Assembly: GCA_028693055.1 (NCBI GenBank)
Contig: JAQUWD010000013.1
Coordinates: 17,429-81,428, forward strand
DNA: 64,000 nt
Reading direction: 5' to 3'
Source: Eubacteriales bacterium
GTDB taxonomy: Bacteria; Bacillota; Clostridia; Christensenellales; Aristaeellaceae
Both the position numbers and the translations under genes were made by a program. Below, in pieces: positions 35,101 to 43,716 of this stretch (positions are counted from its first letter, which is position 1; each line of letters starts with the position of its first letter). The notes beneath the pieces are model-generated. The model saw only the letters and a list, made by a program, of their open reading frames with translations, did not search any database and was not told the origin of the DNA.

Positions 35101-36201
35101 TTACTCAAAAGCTTTTTGGACGGTTTGCAGCAGCTTACGAATGGGCAAATGCTGGGGGCAGATATCCTCGCACTGTCCGCAATCCACGCAGGCGGAAGGA
35201 TGGGCCTTATCTGTAGTGGCGCGCTTATATTCGCCCCTATCGCTGCCAAACTGCTTTTGATGGTTATAAGCGTGGAAAAGACCGGGGATACCGATTCCGG
35301 CAGGGCAGCCGTCCATGCAGTAGCGGCAGCCGGTGCAGGCAATGTCGCCCTGCTTTTTGAGCACCTCTCGAACCGTGTGAACCGCTTCCGTTTCCTCTTG
35401 ATTTAGCGGGACGAACTCCTTCATGAAGGACAGGTTATCCTCCATCTGCGCCAGATTGCTCATGCCGGAGAGCACCATGCATACGCCCTCGAAGGAGGCG
35501 GCAAAGCGTACCGCATAGCTAGCATGGGTGCCGCCATGGAGTTCGTCCAGAATTTTTGCTCCCGCAGGGGGAAGCTCCGCAAGCCTACCGCCCTTGACCG
35601 GCTCCATGATGATGACGGGCTTGCCATGCTTGCGGCATACGTCATAGACCTTTTTACTCTCTACGCCCGGATCATCATAGTCCATATAGTTGAACTGAAT
35701 CTGTACGACCTCGATCTGGGGCTGGTCGGTCAGTATCATATCCAACGCGTCCGCTTTATCGTGAAAGGAAATGCCCATATGGCGGATTTTTCCCTGCTTC
35801 TTGAGCTGGGCTACAATTTCATATGCGCCCTTTTCCACATATTTTTTGTGCAGCTCTCGGTTTTGGGCATGCATTAAGTAGTAATCAAAATAGTCGACGC
35901 CTGCTGCCTCCAGCTGCCGATCAAACAGAGGCAGTATGTCCTCGCGTTTTTCAAAATAGTTCGGGGAGAGCTTATCCGTTAGCAAGTAGCTTTCCCGGGG
36001 ATAGCGCTTTACCAAGCATTCCCGGAGGGCGGGCTCGCTTTTTTCACTGACATAGCCATGGGCGGTATCAAAATAACGGAAGCCCGCCGCCATAAACGCG
36101 TCGATCATGCGGCAAAATTCCTGCTGATCGACCTCTTCACCGATCATGGGCAGACGCATACAGCCGAAGCCCAGCTTCTTTTCCTTTTGCAAATCAAACA
36201 T
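35101..36201 (-). CDS. Aldo/keto reductase with C-terminal 4Fe-4S domain
   Basis: 366 residues. The TIM-barrel aldo/keto reductase domain (about 1-285) shows LGFGCMRLP, FRYFDTAHGY with the catalytic Asp and Tyr, the Lys in LLTDKLSP, and the His in YYLMHAQN. After residue 290 come two ferredoxin-like clusters, C-x2-C-x2-C-x3-CP (CTGCRYCMDGCP) and CVDCGQCEDICP. This is the COG1453 family of predicted iron-sulfur oxidoreductases; the physiological substrate is unknown. I prefer the ATG at 36201, as the ATG at 36213 directly touches the AAAGG site. Its stop lies 4 bases from the convergent FtsX-like gene. Confidence 0.92.
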   Translation of the reverse strand: MFDLQKEKKLGFGCMRLPMIGEEVDQQEFCRMIDAFMAAGFRYFDTAHGYVSEKSEPALRECLVKRYPRESYLLTDKLSPNYFEKREDILPLFDRQLEAAGVDYFDYYLMHAQNRELHKKYVEKGAYEIVAQLKKQGKIRHMGISFHDKADALDMILTDQPQIEVVQIQFNYMDYDDPGVESKKVYDVCRKHGKPVIIMEPVKGGRLAELPPAGAKILDELHGGTHASYAVRFAASFEGVCMVLSGMSNLAQMEDNLSFMKEFVPLNQEETEAVHTVREVLKKQGDIACTGCRYCMDGCPAGIGIPGLFHAYNHQKQFGSDRGEYKRATTDKAHPSACVDCGQCEDICPQHLPIRKLLQTVQKAFE

Positions 36202-36324
36202 AGGTGGAACCATCCTTTCGTAATAAGGGATGAAGTAGTGTTCAATAGGATCAGTATAGCATTCCTTTCAGGTTACGGCAAGGGGGGGGAGGACGCAAGG
36301 GCGCTAACGCCCCTTGACCCCGTT

Positions 36325-36346
36325 TTTCTCTTTCCGGAAAGAGAAA
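36325..36346. repeat. Perfect 22-bp palindrome at the head of the repeat region
   Basis: TTTCTCTTTCC / GGAAAGAGAAA, 11-bp arms with no loop, preceded by a GC hairpin at 36297-36315. It begins the noncoding stretch upstream of the aldo/keto reductase gene. Confidence 0.8.
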
Positions 36347-36412
36347 CAGAAAGCAGCGGCACGCTCGTACAGCCAAAAGCCCAAATTGCCCGTTTTGAAG
36401 GAGGCGGGGCGC

Positions 36413-36965
36413 TATTCGGGAGGCGATGGGAGTTGGGCGGGGACATGGAGGGGCTTCCGCCTCCCACGCGCCCCTTCATCCTCCTTCAAAACGAGCGGGG
36501 CTTTTGGCCTCCCTCACTATTGCCGCTGTTGGGGAGCGGCGGGAGGATGGGGGAAGAGCACGGGTTTGGCGGGGGGGGGATGGCAGGGGTGGGTTTGAGG
36601 AAGGGGATAGGTTATTCGAGAGGCGATGGGAGGTGGGTGGGGACATGGAAGGGGTTCCGCATCCTATGCGCCCCTTGATTCTCCCTCGCTATCGCCGCTG
36701 TTGGGGAGCGGCGGGAGGGTGGGGGAAAAGCGTGGGTTTGGCGGGGAGGGGATGGCAGAGGTTGGGTTTGATAGAATGGGATAGGTTATTCGGGAGGCGA
36801 TGGAAGTTGGGCGGGGACATGAAGGGGGTTCCGCATCCTATGCGTCCTTGATTCTCCTTCAAAATGAGCGGGGATTTTGGCCTCCCTCGCTATTGCCGCT
36901 GTTGGGGAGCGGCGAGAGGGTGGGGGAAAAGCGTGGGTTTGGCGGTGAGGGATGGCATGGGCTGT
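36413..36965 (+). repeat. Three imperfect tandem repeats of about 175-200 bp
   Basis: Units begin at the shared AGGCGATGG at 36421, 36621 and 36795. Each has a GGGGACATG-GGGTTCCG block, then the hairpin GCCGCT-GTTGGGG-AGCGGC (36522, 36694, 36895), then GGGGGAA and GGGTTTGGCGG. Unit 2 lacks about 28 bp between its start and hairpin relative to units 1 and 3. Open frames across it change phase between units and have no ribosome sites, so I judge it noncoding. The unit is strongly G-biased on the plus strand. Confidence 0.85.
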
Positions 36966-37028
36966 TTTGATCAATGGACTAAATGACAGCTGCTTTTCCA
37001 GTTGGCGAACACCGAACCACGCAAAAGC

Positions 37029-37116
37029 CCCGCGACCTTCCGTCGCGGGACGATTCCACCCCACCGCCCCTGCCCGCTAAAGCGGGCAGTCCGGGGTCCA
37101 GGGGCTCAGCCCCTGG
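37029..37116. repeat. Serial hairpin element at the 3' end of the TIGR04086 gene
   Basis: Three hairpins in series: CCCGCGAC/GTCGCGGG (37029-37049), TGCCCGCT/AGCGGGCA (37071-37088) and CCAGGGGCT-C-AGCCCCTGG (37098-37116). The last matches the hairpins at 61524 and 61685 in form (CAGGGG-x-CT-C-AG-x-CCCCTG). The stop codon of the convergent-facing membrane protein gene (37106-37108) lies inside this third hairpin. Confidence 0.8.
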
Positions 37117-37543
37117 AGTGGCGCATGCCGCTGATGATGGCTCCGGCGATGCCGCCGCCAGCGATGCCCATGGCTACATCGCTTAGGTAGGAGGTGAAGG
37201 GAAGCTGCTGACCTGATAGGAGAGCATAGAGGGCTACGCCTAGGAGCATGTAGATAAAGCCGAGTGCGGCCCCTAGGAGCATGCCTTTTTCGCCGCCACG
37301 GCCGACGGTGACGAGGGCGCCTACAAAGATGGAGGCAAGCTTGATGAGCTGGTTGATGATGCGGATAACCGTGTCGGAGGGACGTAGCCATTGCATGAGT
37401 AAGGCGAAGAGTAGCACGCCTGCCAGTGTGACGCCGATGGCGCTCAGTAGCCCCCGAAGAAGCCTAGACCACGTGGTTTGACGGTGCCGCCCCGCACGGC
37501 GGCGCACGGTACGGGCAGCGCCCGGAGTGGAATATGTAGGCAT
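37106..37543 (-). CDS. TIGR04086 family membrane protein
   Basis: 145 residues with four membrane helices after a basic, Arg-rich 30-residue N-terminus. The GGGEKGMLLGAALGFIYMLLG and MGIAGGGIAGAI blocks fit the TIGR04086/YrzE family, which is usually encoded beside yajC and secDF. The function is unknown. The ATG at 37543 has AGGGAGG about 8 bases upstream; longer in-frame starts lie upstream of that site. Downstream of yajC, it is likely cotranscribed with it. The last three codons and stop come from a repeated hairpin, so the natural C-terminus may have been altered. Confidence 0.8.
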   Translation of the reverse strand: MPTYSTPGAARTVRRRAGRHRQTTWSRLLRGLLSAIGVTLAGVLLFALLMQWLRPSDTVIRIINQLIKLASIFVGALVTVGRGGEKGMLLGAALGFIYMLLGVALYALLSGQQLPFTSYLSDVAMGIAGGGIAGAIISGMRHSRG

Positions 37544-37617
37544 ATGGAAAACCTCCCTGCATTCGCTTTTGTACAGCCTATGCGAATGAGGGAGGTGTTT
37601 ATGCAAGGGGAAATGGA

Positions 37618-38010
37618 TTAGTTGAGCACTTCGCTGTCGTTTTCCACAGCGACTTCTTCCACGTTGCGGATGGCCCAACGGGCAAAGATTAGCTTCACGT
37701 TGTCCTTGCCAACGGAGAGCTCAATGGTTTCGTCTTTGATGGAGACGATGGTGCCATAGATGCCGCCGATGGTGCAGATACGGTCGCCTACCTTGAGGGC
37801 AGCCAGCATATCCTTAACCTTCTTGTCCTTCTTGCGTTGGGGACGAATAAGAAGGAAATAGAAAACAACAAACATTAAAACCAGCGGGATTAGCATGCCC
37901 AGTAGCTCCGTTGTGGTGTTGACGGCGGTAGCGCCGGTTGCGGCGGTAGCGTCAACAGCGCCTGTAGCTGCCTCTGTAAGCCCTAAAAGAGAAGAAAAAC
38001 TCATCGTCAT
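37618..38010 (-). CDS. yajC: Preprotein translocase subunit YajC
   Basis: 130 residues. One membrane helix (about 38-58) ends with YFLLIRPQRKK, the YajC hallmark, followed by a small soluble domain with KVGDRICTIGGIYGTIVSIKDETIEL. YajC is a small accessory subunit of the SecDF-YajC complex that supports protein export. The N-terminal 35 residues are Ala/Thr-rich, longer than average. The start at 38010 has GGAAAGGGG 4 bases upstream; the next in-frame ATG (38004) is also possible. SecD and SecF are not encoded adjacent. Confidence 0.93.
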   Translation of the reverse strand: MTMSFSSLLGLTEAATGAVDATAATGATAVNTTTELLGMLIPLVLMFVVFYFLLIRPQRKKDKKVKDMLAALKVGDRICTIGGIYGTIVSIKDETIELSVGKDNVKLIFARWAIRNVEEVAVENDSEVLN

Positions 38011-38038
38011 GGTACCCCTTTCCAAAATCGGTAGGCTA

Positions 38039-38067
38039 ATTATAGCAAATTCGAATCCAAAGTACAA
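38039..38067 (-). promoter_or_regulatory. Promoter of yajC
   Basis: On the minus strand, TTGTAC (38067-38062), a 17-base spacer and a perfect TATAAT (38044-38039), about 30 bases before the start. Confidence 0.7.
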
Positions 38068-38262
38068 GATGCAGTTGTGAACAGTTCGAAAATAAAGGTT
38101 TTGGGGGATTGCTACGAGAATTGTCAAATGTTACGTTTGTGTAAAAACACAAGGCGCTTGGTGGTTTTTCGTGACGGAAAGACTATACATTTCCTACGCA
38201 TTCATGTACAATAGAAGATGGGAAAGCTGTCATATTTCTTTGCTTTGGATCGGAGGAAATGA

Positions 38263-39474
38263 ATGAAAACCCGTTTGACGAAGAAGAGCTGGATGATCAT
38301 GATCATCTGCGTCCTGTGTTGCTTGCCAGTCGTGGGAATGGCTGACGGCGCGGGCGCGCTTTCGGAGAGCGAGCTGAATACATGGGTCACGCAGATACTG
38401 CGGGAAAGCGCCGAAGAAACGCCGCTAAACGCTCCTGTTGGAGAAGAGGCGTTGACGGAGGACGGATATGCGTTCCTCTATAGCTTTGCCACGCTTTATT
38501 ACGATAAGCCGGTGCTGGACGAAGCCAGTGTTTTGAAGGCGGTTGTTGTGACGGACGAGGGCTTTCCTACGGTGCGCGGCATACGGCTGGGCGACGACGC
38601 CAGCGTGCTAATGGATTGTTATGGTTGGCAGAATTCAATGCTGATCGGCAACGGAGCCTTTGCCGCCCTCTATGAAATGGACCGTCTGCCGGAGGCTGCT
38701 TATTGGAGCTGGGCTGGATATGAAAACGAGAAGCTGCTGTCTTTGCAGTGCGCGATTCATGTGCGGCTGGAAAACGACCGCTATACCGATGCGGGGATAA
38801 ATTACGCCGTGGAGAACGGAAAGATCAGCGCCATACGCGTATATGGGCTAGACGCAACGATCAGCGTAGATGAGGTCAAAAAGAACCTTGTGGCGGTGGA
38901 AAGCGTGGCCGCAGCCATCAGCGGTGACGAGCCGGAGAAGGAGATTGCTTCGCAAGGGTATCTGATCCAAAACGACGCGGCGCCCTTTGGAGCAAATGAT
39001 CTGCTTTTTGGCGGCGTAAACTATCTCAATATGACGGAGCAGACCGCGCAGACGCTTTTTGGAAAAGCGCTGTCGGAGGAAAAGGTACAGGATGATACCG
39101 GCGCATGGCTGCTGACCACAAAGCGGGAGGGGTTAAGCCTCAGCTATACCCTGTCTGACGAGTCGGCAGTGCTGGAAACCTTCAGCGTCACCGGCCAGCT
39201 GAAGGGCCCCCGAGGCGTTCAAACGGGTATGAAGGCAGACGAGGTGATTCAGTTGTTTCGCACCGACGGCACCGGCGCGGTGGCGGACGGGGTGGGCATA
39301 CTTTACGGCGACGGAGCCAATGCGCCCACAGGCGTAATGGAATCCGATTCCGATGGTATAACGGCGCTGCGCTACACCGCCATGATACAGACGACAAGCG
39401 GTGATAGAATGATCACTTTACACCTTTCCTTTACGTCTGGGCTATTAAACGAATGGATGCTTTATTCTTGGTAA
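38263..39474 (+). CDS. Exported protein of unknown function
   Basis: 403 residues with a clear signal peptide (hydrophobic 10-25, cleavage after GMA). The mature part is acidic, with two similar segments: VRGIRLGDDASVLMDCYG near 105 and VQTGMKADEVIQLF near 325. Both resemble the start of repeats that monitor small secreted domains in Clostridia. I do not recognise a named domain or active site. GGAGG lies 10 bases before the ATG. It is followed 48 bases later by the 998-residue repeat protein and may be cotranscribed with it. Confidence 0.75.
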   Translation: MKTRLTKKSWMIMIICVLCCLPVVGMADGAGALSESELNTWVTQILRESAEETPLNAPVGEEALTEDGYAFLYSFATLYYDKPVLDEASVLKAVVVTDEGFPTVRGIRLGDDASVLMDCYGWQNSMLIGNGAFAALYEMDRLPEAAYWSWAGYENEKLLSLQCAIHVRLENDRYTDAGINYAVENGKISAIRVYGLDATISVDEVKKNLVAVESVAAAISGDEPEKEIASQGYLIQNDAAPFGANDLLFGGVNYLNMTEQTAQTLFGKALSEEKVQDDTGAWLLTTKREGLSLSYTLSDESAVLETFSVTGQLKGPRGVQTGMKADEVIQLFRTDGTGAVADGVGILYGDGANAPTGVMESDSDGITALRYTAMIQTTSGDRMITLHLSFTSGLLNEWMLYSW

Positions 39475-39522
39475 GGACGACCAAGGTTCTTATGAGGGAT
39501 AGGAGAATCGGGAGGCTTTCGC

Positions 39523-42519
39523 GTGAAAATCGATCTGACATGCCCTGTGGAATTGTGGCAGTATGCTATGCCCGTTCAGGACGCTTCTGAATGCACCTTT
39601 ATGATGAATAACCTGTCCAGCAAGGTTGTGGTTTCGCTGCTGGTTACGCTGGCTTGCTATGATAGCGAGAATAAGCTGCTTTTCCGACAGTCGGAGCGCA
39701 TGCAGGGGCTGCATGCAGGCGTAGGAGAACGGTTCAGCATTATGATTTTGCCCTCTCAATGGAAGGAAGTTGAAAGCCTCGACCTGACCATTGAGAAGGT
39801 TTGGTTTGACGACGCTACCATATGGCGGCGGGGAAACGCGCCCTTGACTAGCTATACGCCAAACGCCTTGCCTAATGGACGAGCGCTGGATGAGCTGCGC
39901 TTTGTGGCGGGGAAGGACGCGGTGGGTTATCCCGTTAGGCAGGAGCAGGCGTGGGTGTGCGTATGCGGCCGCGCTAACGACTTGGATACCCCGCGTTGCT
40001 GCCGCTGCGAACGGAATAGAGACTCGGTTTTTGCCAGCTATAGCCGGGAAAATGTAGCGATGGTTGTGGCGGTGCATGAAAAGAAGCTGGCGGATGTGGC
40101 AAGGCAGGCGCGCGAGGAGAATAGCCGTCTTGAGGAAAACCGAATCAATCAAAAGAAGCGCGAGGAGAAAAGGAAAAAGAAAATCCTTCGTTTTAGTTGC
40201 GCGGGAGTCGCTCTAGCCGCGTCATGCGCTGCCTTTGTCCTTTGGGGAATTCCGGCGCTTCGTTATCGCGCGGCGCAGGGATTGTTTGAGAAAGGACAGT
40301 ACGCGGAAGCCCAGGCGGCTTTCGCACAAATGGGCGATTATCGGGATGCGGCTGCATTGCAAAGCGAATGTGATTATCAACAAGCCCTTGCTGATTTACA
40401 GGCAGGGGACGAGGAAAGCCTGTTAAAGGCGCAAGCTGCCTTCACGGCGCTGGGAGCGTATGGAGATAGCGCCGAGCAGCGGAATAAGGCCACCTATCAG
40501 CTGGGACAGGCGTACCTGGCGCAGAAGCAGTACGACAAAGCCATGGATACGTTCCAAAGCCTTGGAGACTATGAGGATAGCCCTGAAATGTGCAACCGCT
40601 GCGTGTACGAGCAGGCGATGGAGCTGATGGAAAACGGTAACCAAAGCGTAGCGCTGGCGCTGTTTATCGGTATCCCTCAATACTCGGACGCAATGGAAAA
40701 GACGCAGGCCTGCTATTATCAGCTGGCGCAGCAGCAGGTGGAAGCGGAAAACGACGAGGAAGCAGCCAGGTTATTTTTGCTGGCAGGTTCCTACGAGGAC
40801 GCAGCCGAGCTGCATGACGCGGCGATTTATCGAATGGCAGAGAAAGCCTTGACGGCTGGAGAGCAGAAAAAGGCGGGCGAGCTTTTCCTGAGCGTATCCG
40901 CATATCAGGACGCATTAGCAAAAGGGCATGACTGCCTGTACCAATATGCCCGCGAACGTCAAACGGCGGGCGAGTACGAAGAAGCTGCCGCTGTATATGA
41001 GCAGATATCCGGATATCTGGACAGCGAGGGACAGGCTAGGGTCTGCCGTTATCAGCAAGCGTCCGCGCTGATTGATAGCGGAGATTATGCGGCTGCCGCA
41101 CCGCTATTGGAGCTGGCAGATGGCTATGACAATGCGGATAAGCTTTTGCAAGTAAGCCAGTATCATCTGGCGCAGGCAGCTATGGCTACCGAGGATTACG
41201 AGACGGCTGAGCCGTTGTATGAAAAGCTGGGCGATTATGAGGACAGCGTGAAACAGCTTCGGATTGCGCGCTACGCCTTAGCGGAAACCGCAATGGCGCA
41301 GGCGCGGTACAGCGATGCGCTGACCCGTTACGAGGCGTTAAAAACCTATCGAGACAGCGCGGACAAGCTGCAGGTCTGCCGTTATGAGGTGGCTAAAGAA
41401 GCCTTTGGCGTTGGCGACTACGCAGGGGCGATCCAGCAGTTTGCAACGCTGAACGGCTATCAGGATAGTGAAGAATGGCTGGATAAAGCCTATGTGGAGC
41501 TGGCGGCTGGCTATGAAAAGGCTGGAGACGTTGAAAGCGCCATTACGTTACTTTCCGATGTGCAGGGTCGGCAACAGGCTTATGAAGCTTTGACGGCTTT
41601 CTTGTTAGCCGAGGGGGCTAAGCTGGAGGAAACGAAGGATTATGAAGGCGCTGCGCAATTCTATCTGCGCCTAAAGGGCGTGGAAGAAGCCCAAACTCGC
41701 TATTCCGCCTGTCAGTATCAATTGGCGAAGGCATTGAAGGACAAGGGCGAGACGAGGTTGGCGGGAGATGCGTTCGAGCGATTGGGCGATTTCGAGGACG
41801 CATCCGAGCAGGCGCGACTTTGCTATGAGGAGCTGTATGGCGCTCAGGCCGCCGCGGCGAGGACTGCTATGGAAACGAAGGATTACCGCAGCGTTATCGC
41901 CGCTCTTCAGGAGCTAAGTACCGTCAATCTACCAAACGGGTATACGGATTTGCCGAACATGTATCTGGAAGCCTGCTATTTCTACGCAGAACAGCTGTAC
42001 GATGGCGGCGAGCCTTATCGGGCGCTGCCCTTTTATGAGGCGGCGGCAGGATACGGCGACGCAGCCAGCCGCATGAACCGCCGGGTCTACCTGATTCTAG
42101 GAGAGTGGAAATCCAGCGGTGGAACAACGGCGATTTTCCGCCCTGACGGCATTTGCGAGCTGGGTGGAGAAGAGCTGTATTTCCGGCTGAGTAATTTCAC
42201 CCTTTACACCGGCGCTAGTCCGGAGGAAATGACGCTAACCCACCGCATCAGCAATCTGACCAAGAATGGTCTCAGCCTTCGAGATTTGAGAACTGGGCGG
42301 GAGGCGGACTATAAGTTTGAGCGCATCGCCGAGACGGAGAAGCAGCCAATGGATTTAAGCCAGGATACGGCGCTTGCGGAAAACACTGCGGAGCCTTTGG
42401 TGACGGCGTCCCCCGTGCTAGAGATTGTCGCACCCGAGCCGACAGCCGTTGCGACAGCAACCGAGCCGGAAGGAACGACTCAGCCCGTTTCTCCGGAGGA
42501 GTTCCAGGTGACGGAGTAG
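39523..42519 (+). CDS. Zinc-ribbon, single-membrane-helix protein with TPR-like repeats
   Basis: 998 residues with a GTG start and GGGAGG 7-8 bases upstream. Residues 1-140 form a beta-rich domain. Near 147-165 a C-x-C...C-x2-C finger (WVCVCG...CRCER) resembles RanBP2-type zinc ribbons. A Lys/Glu-rich helix follows, with one membrane segment near 224-244. The long C-terminal part has about 13 helical repeats of roughly 35-50 residues carrying the phrase (G/x)xYxD(S/A), with C-x-Y-x-x-A between them. The tail is Pro/Thr-rich. By topology the zinc ribbon is cytoplasmic and the repeats outside, or the reverse; this cannot be settled. A scaffold role is likely. Confidence 0.82.
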   Translation: MKIDLTCPVELWQYAMPVQDASECTFMMNNLSSKVVVSLLVTLACYDSENKLLFRQSERMQGLHAGVGERFSIMILPSQWKEVESLDLTIEKVWFDDATIWRRGNAPLTSYTPNALPNGRALDELRFVAGKDAVGYPVRQEQAWVCVCGRANDLDTPRCCRCERNRDSVFASYSRENVAMVVAVHEKKLADVARQAREENSRLEENRINQKKREEKRKKKILRFSCAGVALAASCAAFVLWGIPALRYRAAQGLFEKGQYAEAQAAFAQMGDYRDAAALQSECDYQQALADLQAGDEESLLKAQAAFTALGAYGDSAEQRNKATYQLGQAYLAQKQYDKAMDTFQSLGDYEDSPEMCNRCVYEQAMELMENGNQSVALALFIGIPQYSDAMEKTQACYYQLAQQQVEAENDEEAARLFLLAGSYEDAAELHDAAIYRMAEKALTAGEQKKAGELFLSVSAYQDALAKGHDCLYQYARERQTAGEYEEAAAVYEQISGYLDSEGQARVCRYQQASALIDSGDYAAAAPLLELADGYDNADKLLQVSQYHLAQAAMATEDYETAEPLYEKLGDYEDSVKQLRIARYALAETAMAQARYSDALTRYEALKTYRDSADKLQVCRYEVAKEAFGVGDYAGAIQQFATLNGYQDSEEWLDKAYVELAAGYEKAGDVESAITLLSDVQGRQQAYEALTAFLLAEGAKLEETKDYEGAAQFYLRLKGVEEAQTRYSACQYQLAKALKDKGETRLAGDAFERLGDFEDASEQARLCYEELYGAQAAAARTAMETKDYRSVIAALQELSTVNLPNGYTDLPNMYLEACYFYAEQLYDGGEPYRALPFYEAAAGYGDAASRMNRRVYLILGEWKSSGGTTAIFRPDGICELGGEELYFRLSNFTLYTGASPEEMTLTHRISNLTKNGLSLRDLRTGREADYKFERIAETEKQPMDLSQDTALAENTAEPLVTASPVLEIVAPEPTAVATATEPEGTTQPVSPEEFQVTE

Positions 42520-42523
42520 CAAG

Positions 42524-43714
42524 ATGATGAACCGAGTCTCTCCCCCTCAAAAGTTGGAAATCGGCGTTCTCTACGGCTTCCGCGCGATCATGGTATTGAT
42601 GGTTGCCAACTTTCATTTTTGGCAGCAAAGCTGGCTGAGCCAAGGCTTTCGGATTTTCGGGCAGTATGTGGATTTCGACTATATCACACGCTCTGGGTAT
42701 GTTTTTGTGGATGGACTGATTCTATTAAGCGGATTTCTGCTTTTTTTGCCTCATGCCCAGTCCATGATGGAGAGAACGGCTGCACCGAACGCCAAACGGT
42801 TTTACTTTAATCGGCTGGTACGCATTTTACCCTCTTATGCAGCTGGGTTACTGATTGTGCTGTTCTGCTTTGCCTTGCCCCAAGGCAGCTATCAGAATGA
42901 ATCGGCGCTGGCGCTGGATGTAATCACTCACCTAACGCTGACCTTTCCTTTTTTTCAGCAGACCTATCTGTTTACCCCCTTGAATGGCGTGCTATGGACG
43001 GTAGCCATTGAGATGCAGCTGTACTTGATTTTTCCGCTGCTGGCGAAGGCAGCGCGGAAGAAACCGGCGCTCACCCTTTCCCTGATGGCAGTCGCGGGAT
43101 GGCTGTATCGTTTGATCATTGGCTATAAGGTTTCCTCCACAGCGATGTTTATTAACCAAATGCCCGCTTTTTTGGATGTGTACGCGCTGGGAATGGCGGG
43201 AGCCATGGGCTATTTATGGCTGAAGCGCTGGATGGGGGAACGTACCGAAGGGCAACGCGCGCTGCTTCAAGGGGCGGCGGTAGTCGTTTTAGCGTTTTGC
43301 ATCTGGATGGTGCTGGAGCTGCTTCGCGTCCAATCCAAAGCTGGCGTACAGAGCGTGGAAGCGCTTCGCCTGTCCCAGATGAAAATACGGTTACCCTTGT
43401 GCTTGGCTTTCATGGGGTGTATGCTGTCGGCGGCTACGCTGCCAAGAGCTTTGGGGTGGTTGTTCAGTAATCGTTTGATGCGCTTTCTGTCCACGATCTC
43501 CTTTAACTTCTACATTTGGCATCAGGTTTTGGCGGTGCAGTACGCTCGGTATTGGTTCCCCAGCACACTCCATACCGAGCAGGGACTTCAATGGGCGTTT
43601 ACAGCGTTATGCTATTGCAGCTCCATTGTGGTCGCGTCTATTTTCACCTATGGGCTGGAGCAGCCTGTGAGCAAGTGGTTTCATCAATTAAGTTTACATA
43701 GAGAGGAAGCATAA
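42524..43714 (+). CDS. Acyltransferase 3 family membrane protein
   Basis: 396 residues with about ten membrane helices. The early motif YGFRAIMVLMVANFHF holds the catalytic-type His, and RILPSY and WTVAIEMQLYL match acyltransferase-3/OafA signatures. The C-terminus has FNFYIWHQ. Members O-acetylate surface polysaccharides, peptidoglycan or lipids, moving acyl groups across the membrane. It begins 4 bases after the repeat protein and 2 bases before the aminopeptidase, so all are likely one operon. Confidence 0.9.
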   Translation: MMNRVSPPQKLEIGVLYGFRAIMVLMVANFHFWQQSWLSQGFRIFGQYVDFDYITRSGYVFVDGLILLSGFLLFLPHAQSMMERTAAPNAKRFYFNRLVRILPSYAAGLLIVLFCFALPQGSYQNESALALDVITHLTLTFPFFQQTYLFTPLNGVLWTVAIEMQLYLIFPLLAKAARKKPALTLSLMAVAGWLYRLIIGYKVSSTAMFINQMPAFLDVYALGMAGAMGYLWLKRWMGERTEGQRALLQGAAVVVLAFCIWMVLELLRVQSKAGVQSVEALRLSQMKIRLPLCLAFMGCMLSAATLPRALGWLFSNRLMRFLSTISFNFYIWHQVLAVQYARYWFPSTLHTEQGLQWAFTALCYCSSIVVASIFTYGLEQPVSKWFHQLSLHREEA

Positions 43715-43716
43715 TC

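Noticed and set aside
36314..36851. Overlapping plus-strand frames of 94-206 codons across the tandem repeats.
   Set aside because: They shift phase between repeat units, lack ribosome sites and are low-complexity Gly/Arg/Trp translations of G-rich DNA.
39900..42400. Repeated DNA words in the 998-residue protein gene considered as a DNA repeat array.
   Set aside because: Similarity is at the protein level (helical repeats); the nucleotide units are not regularly conserved, and it is not a CRISPR.
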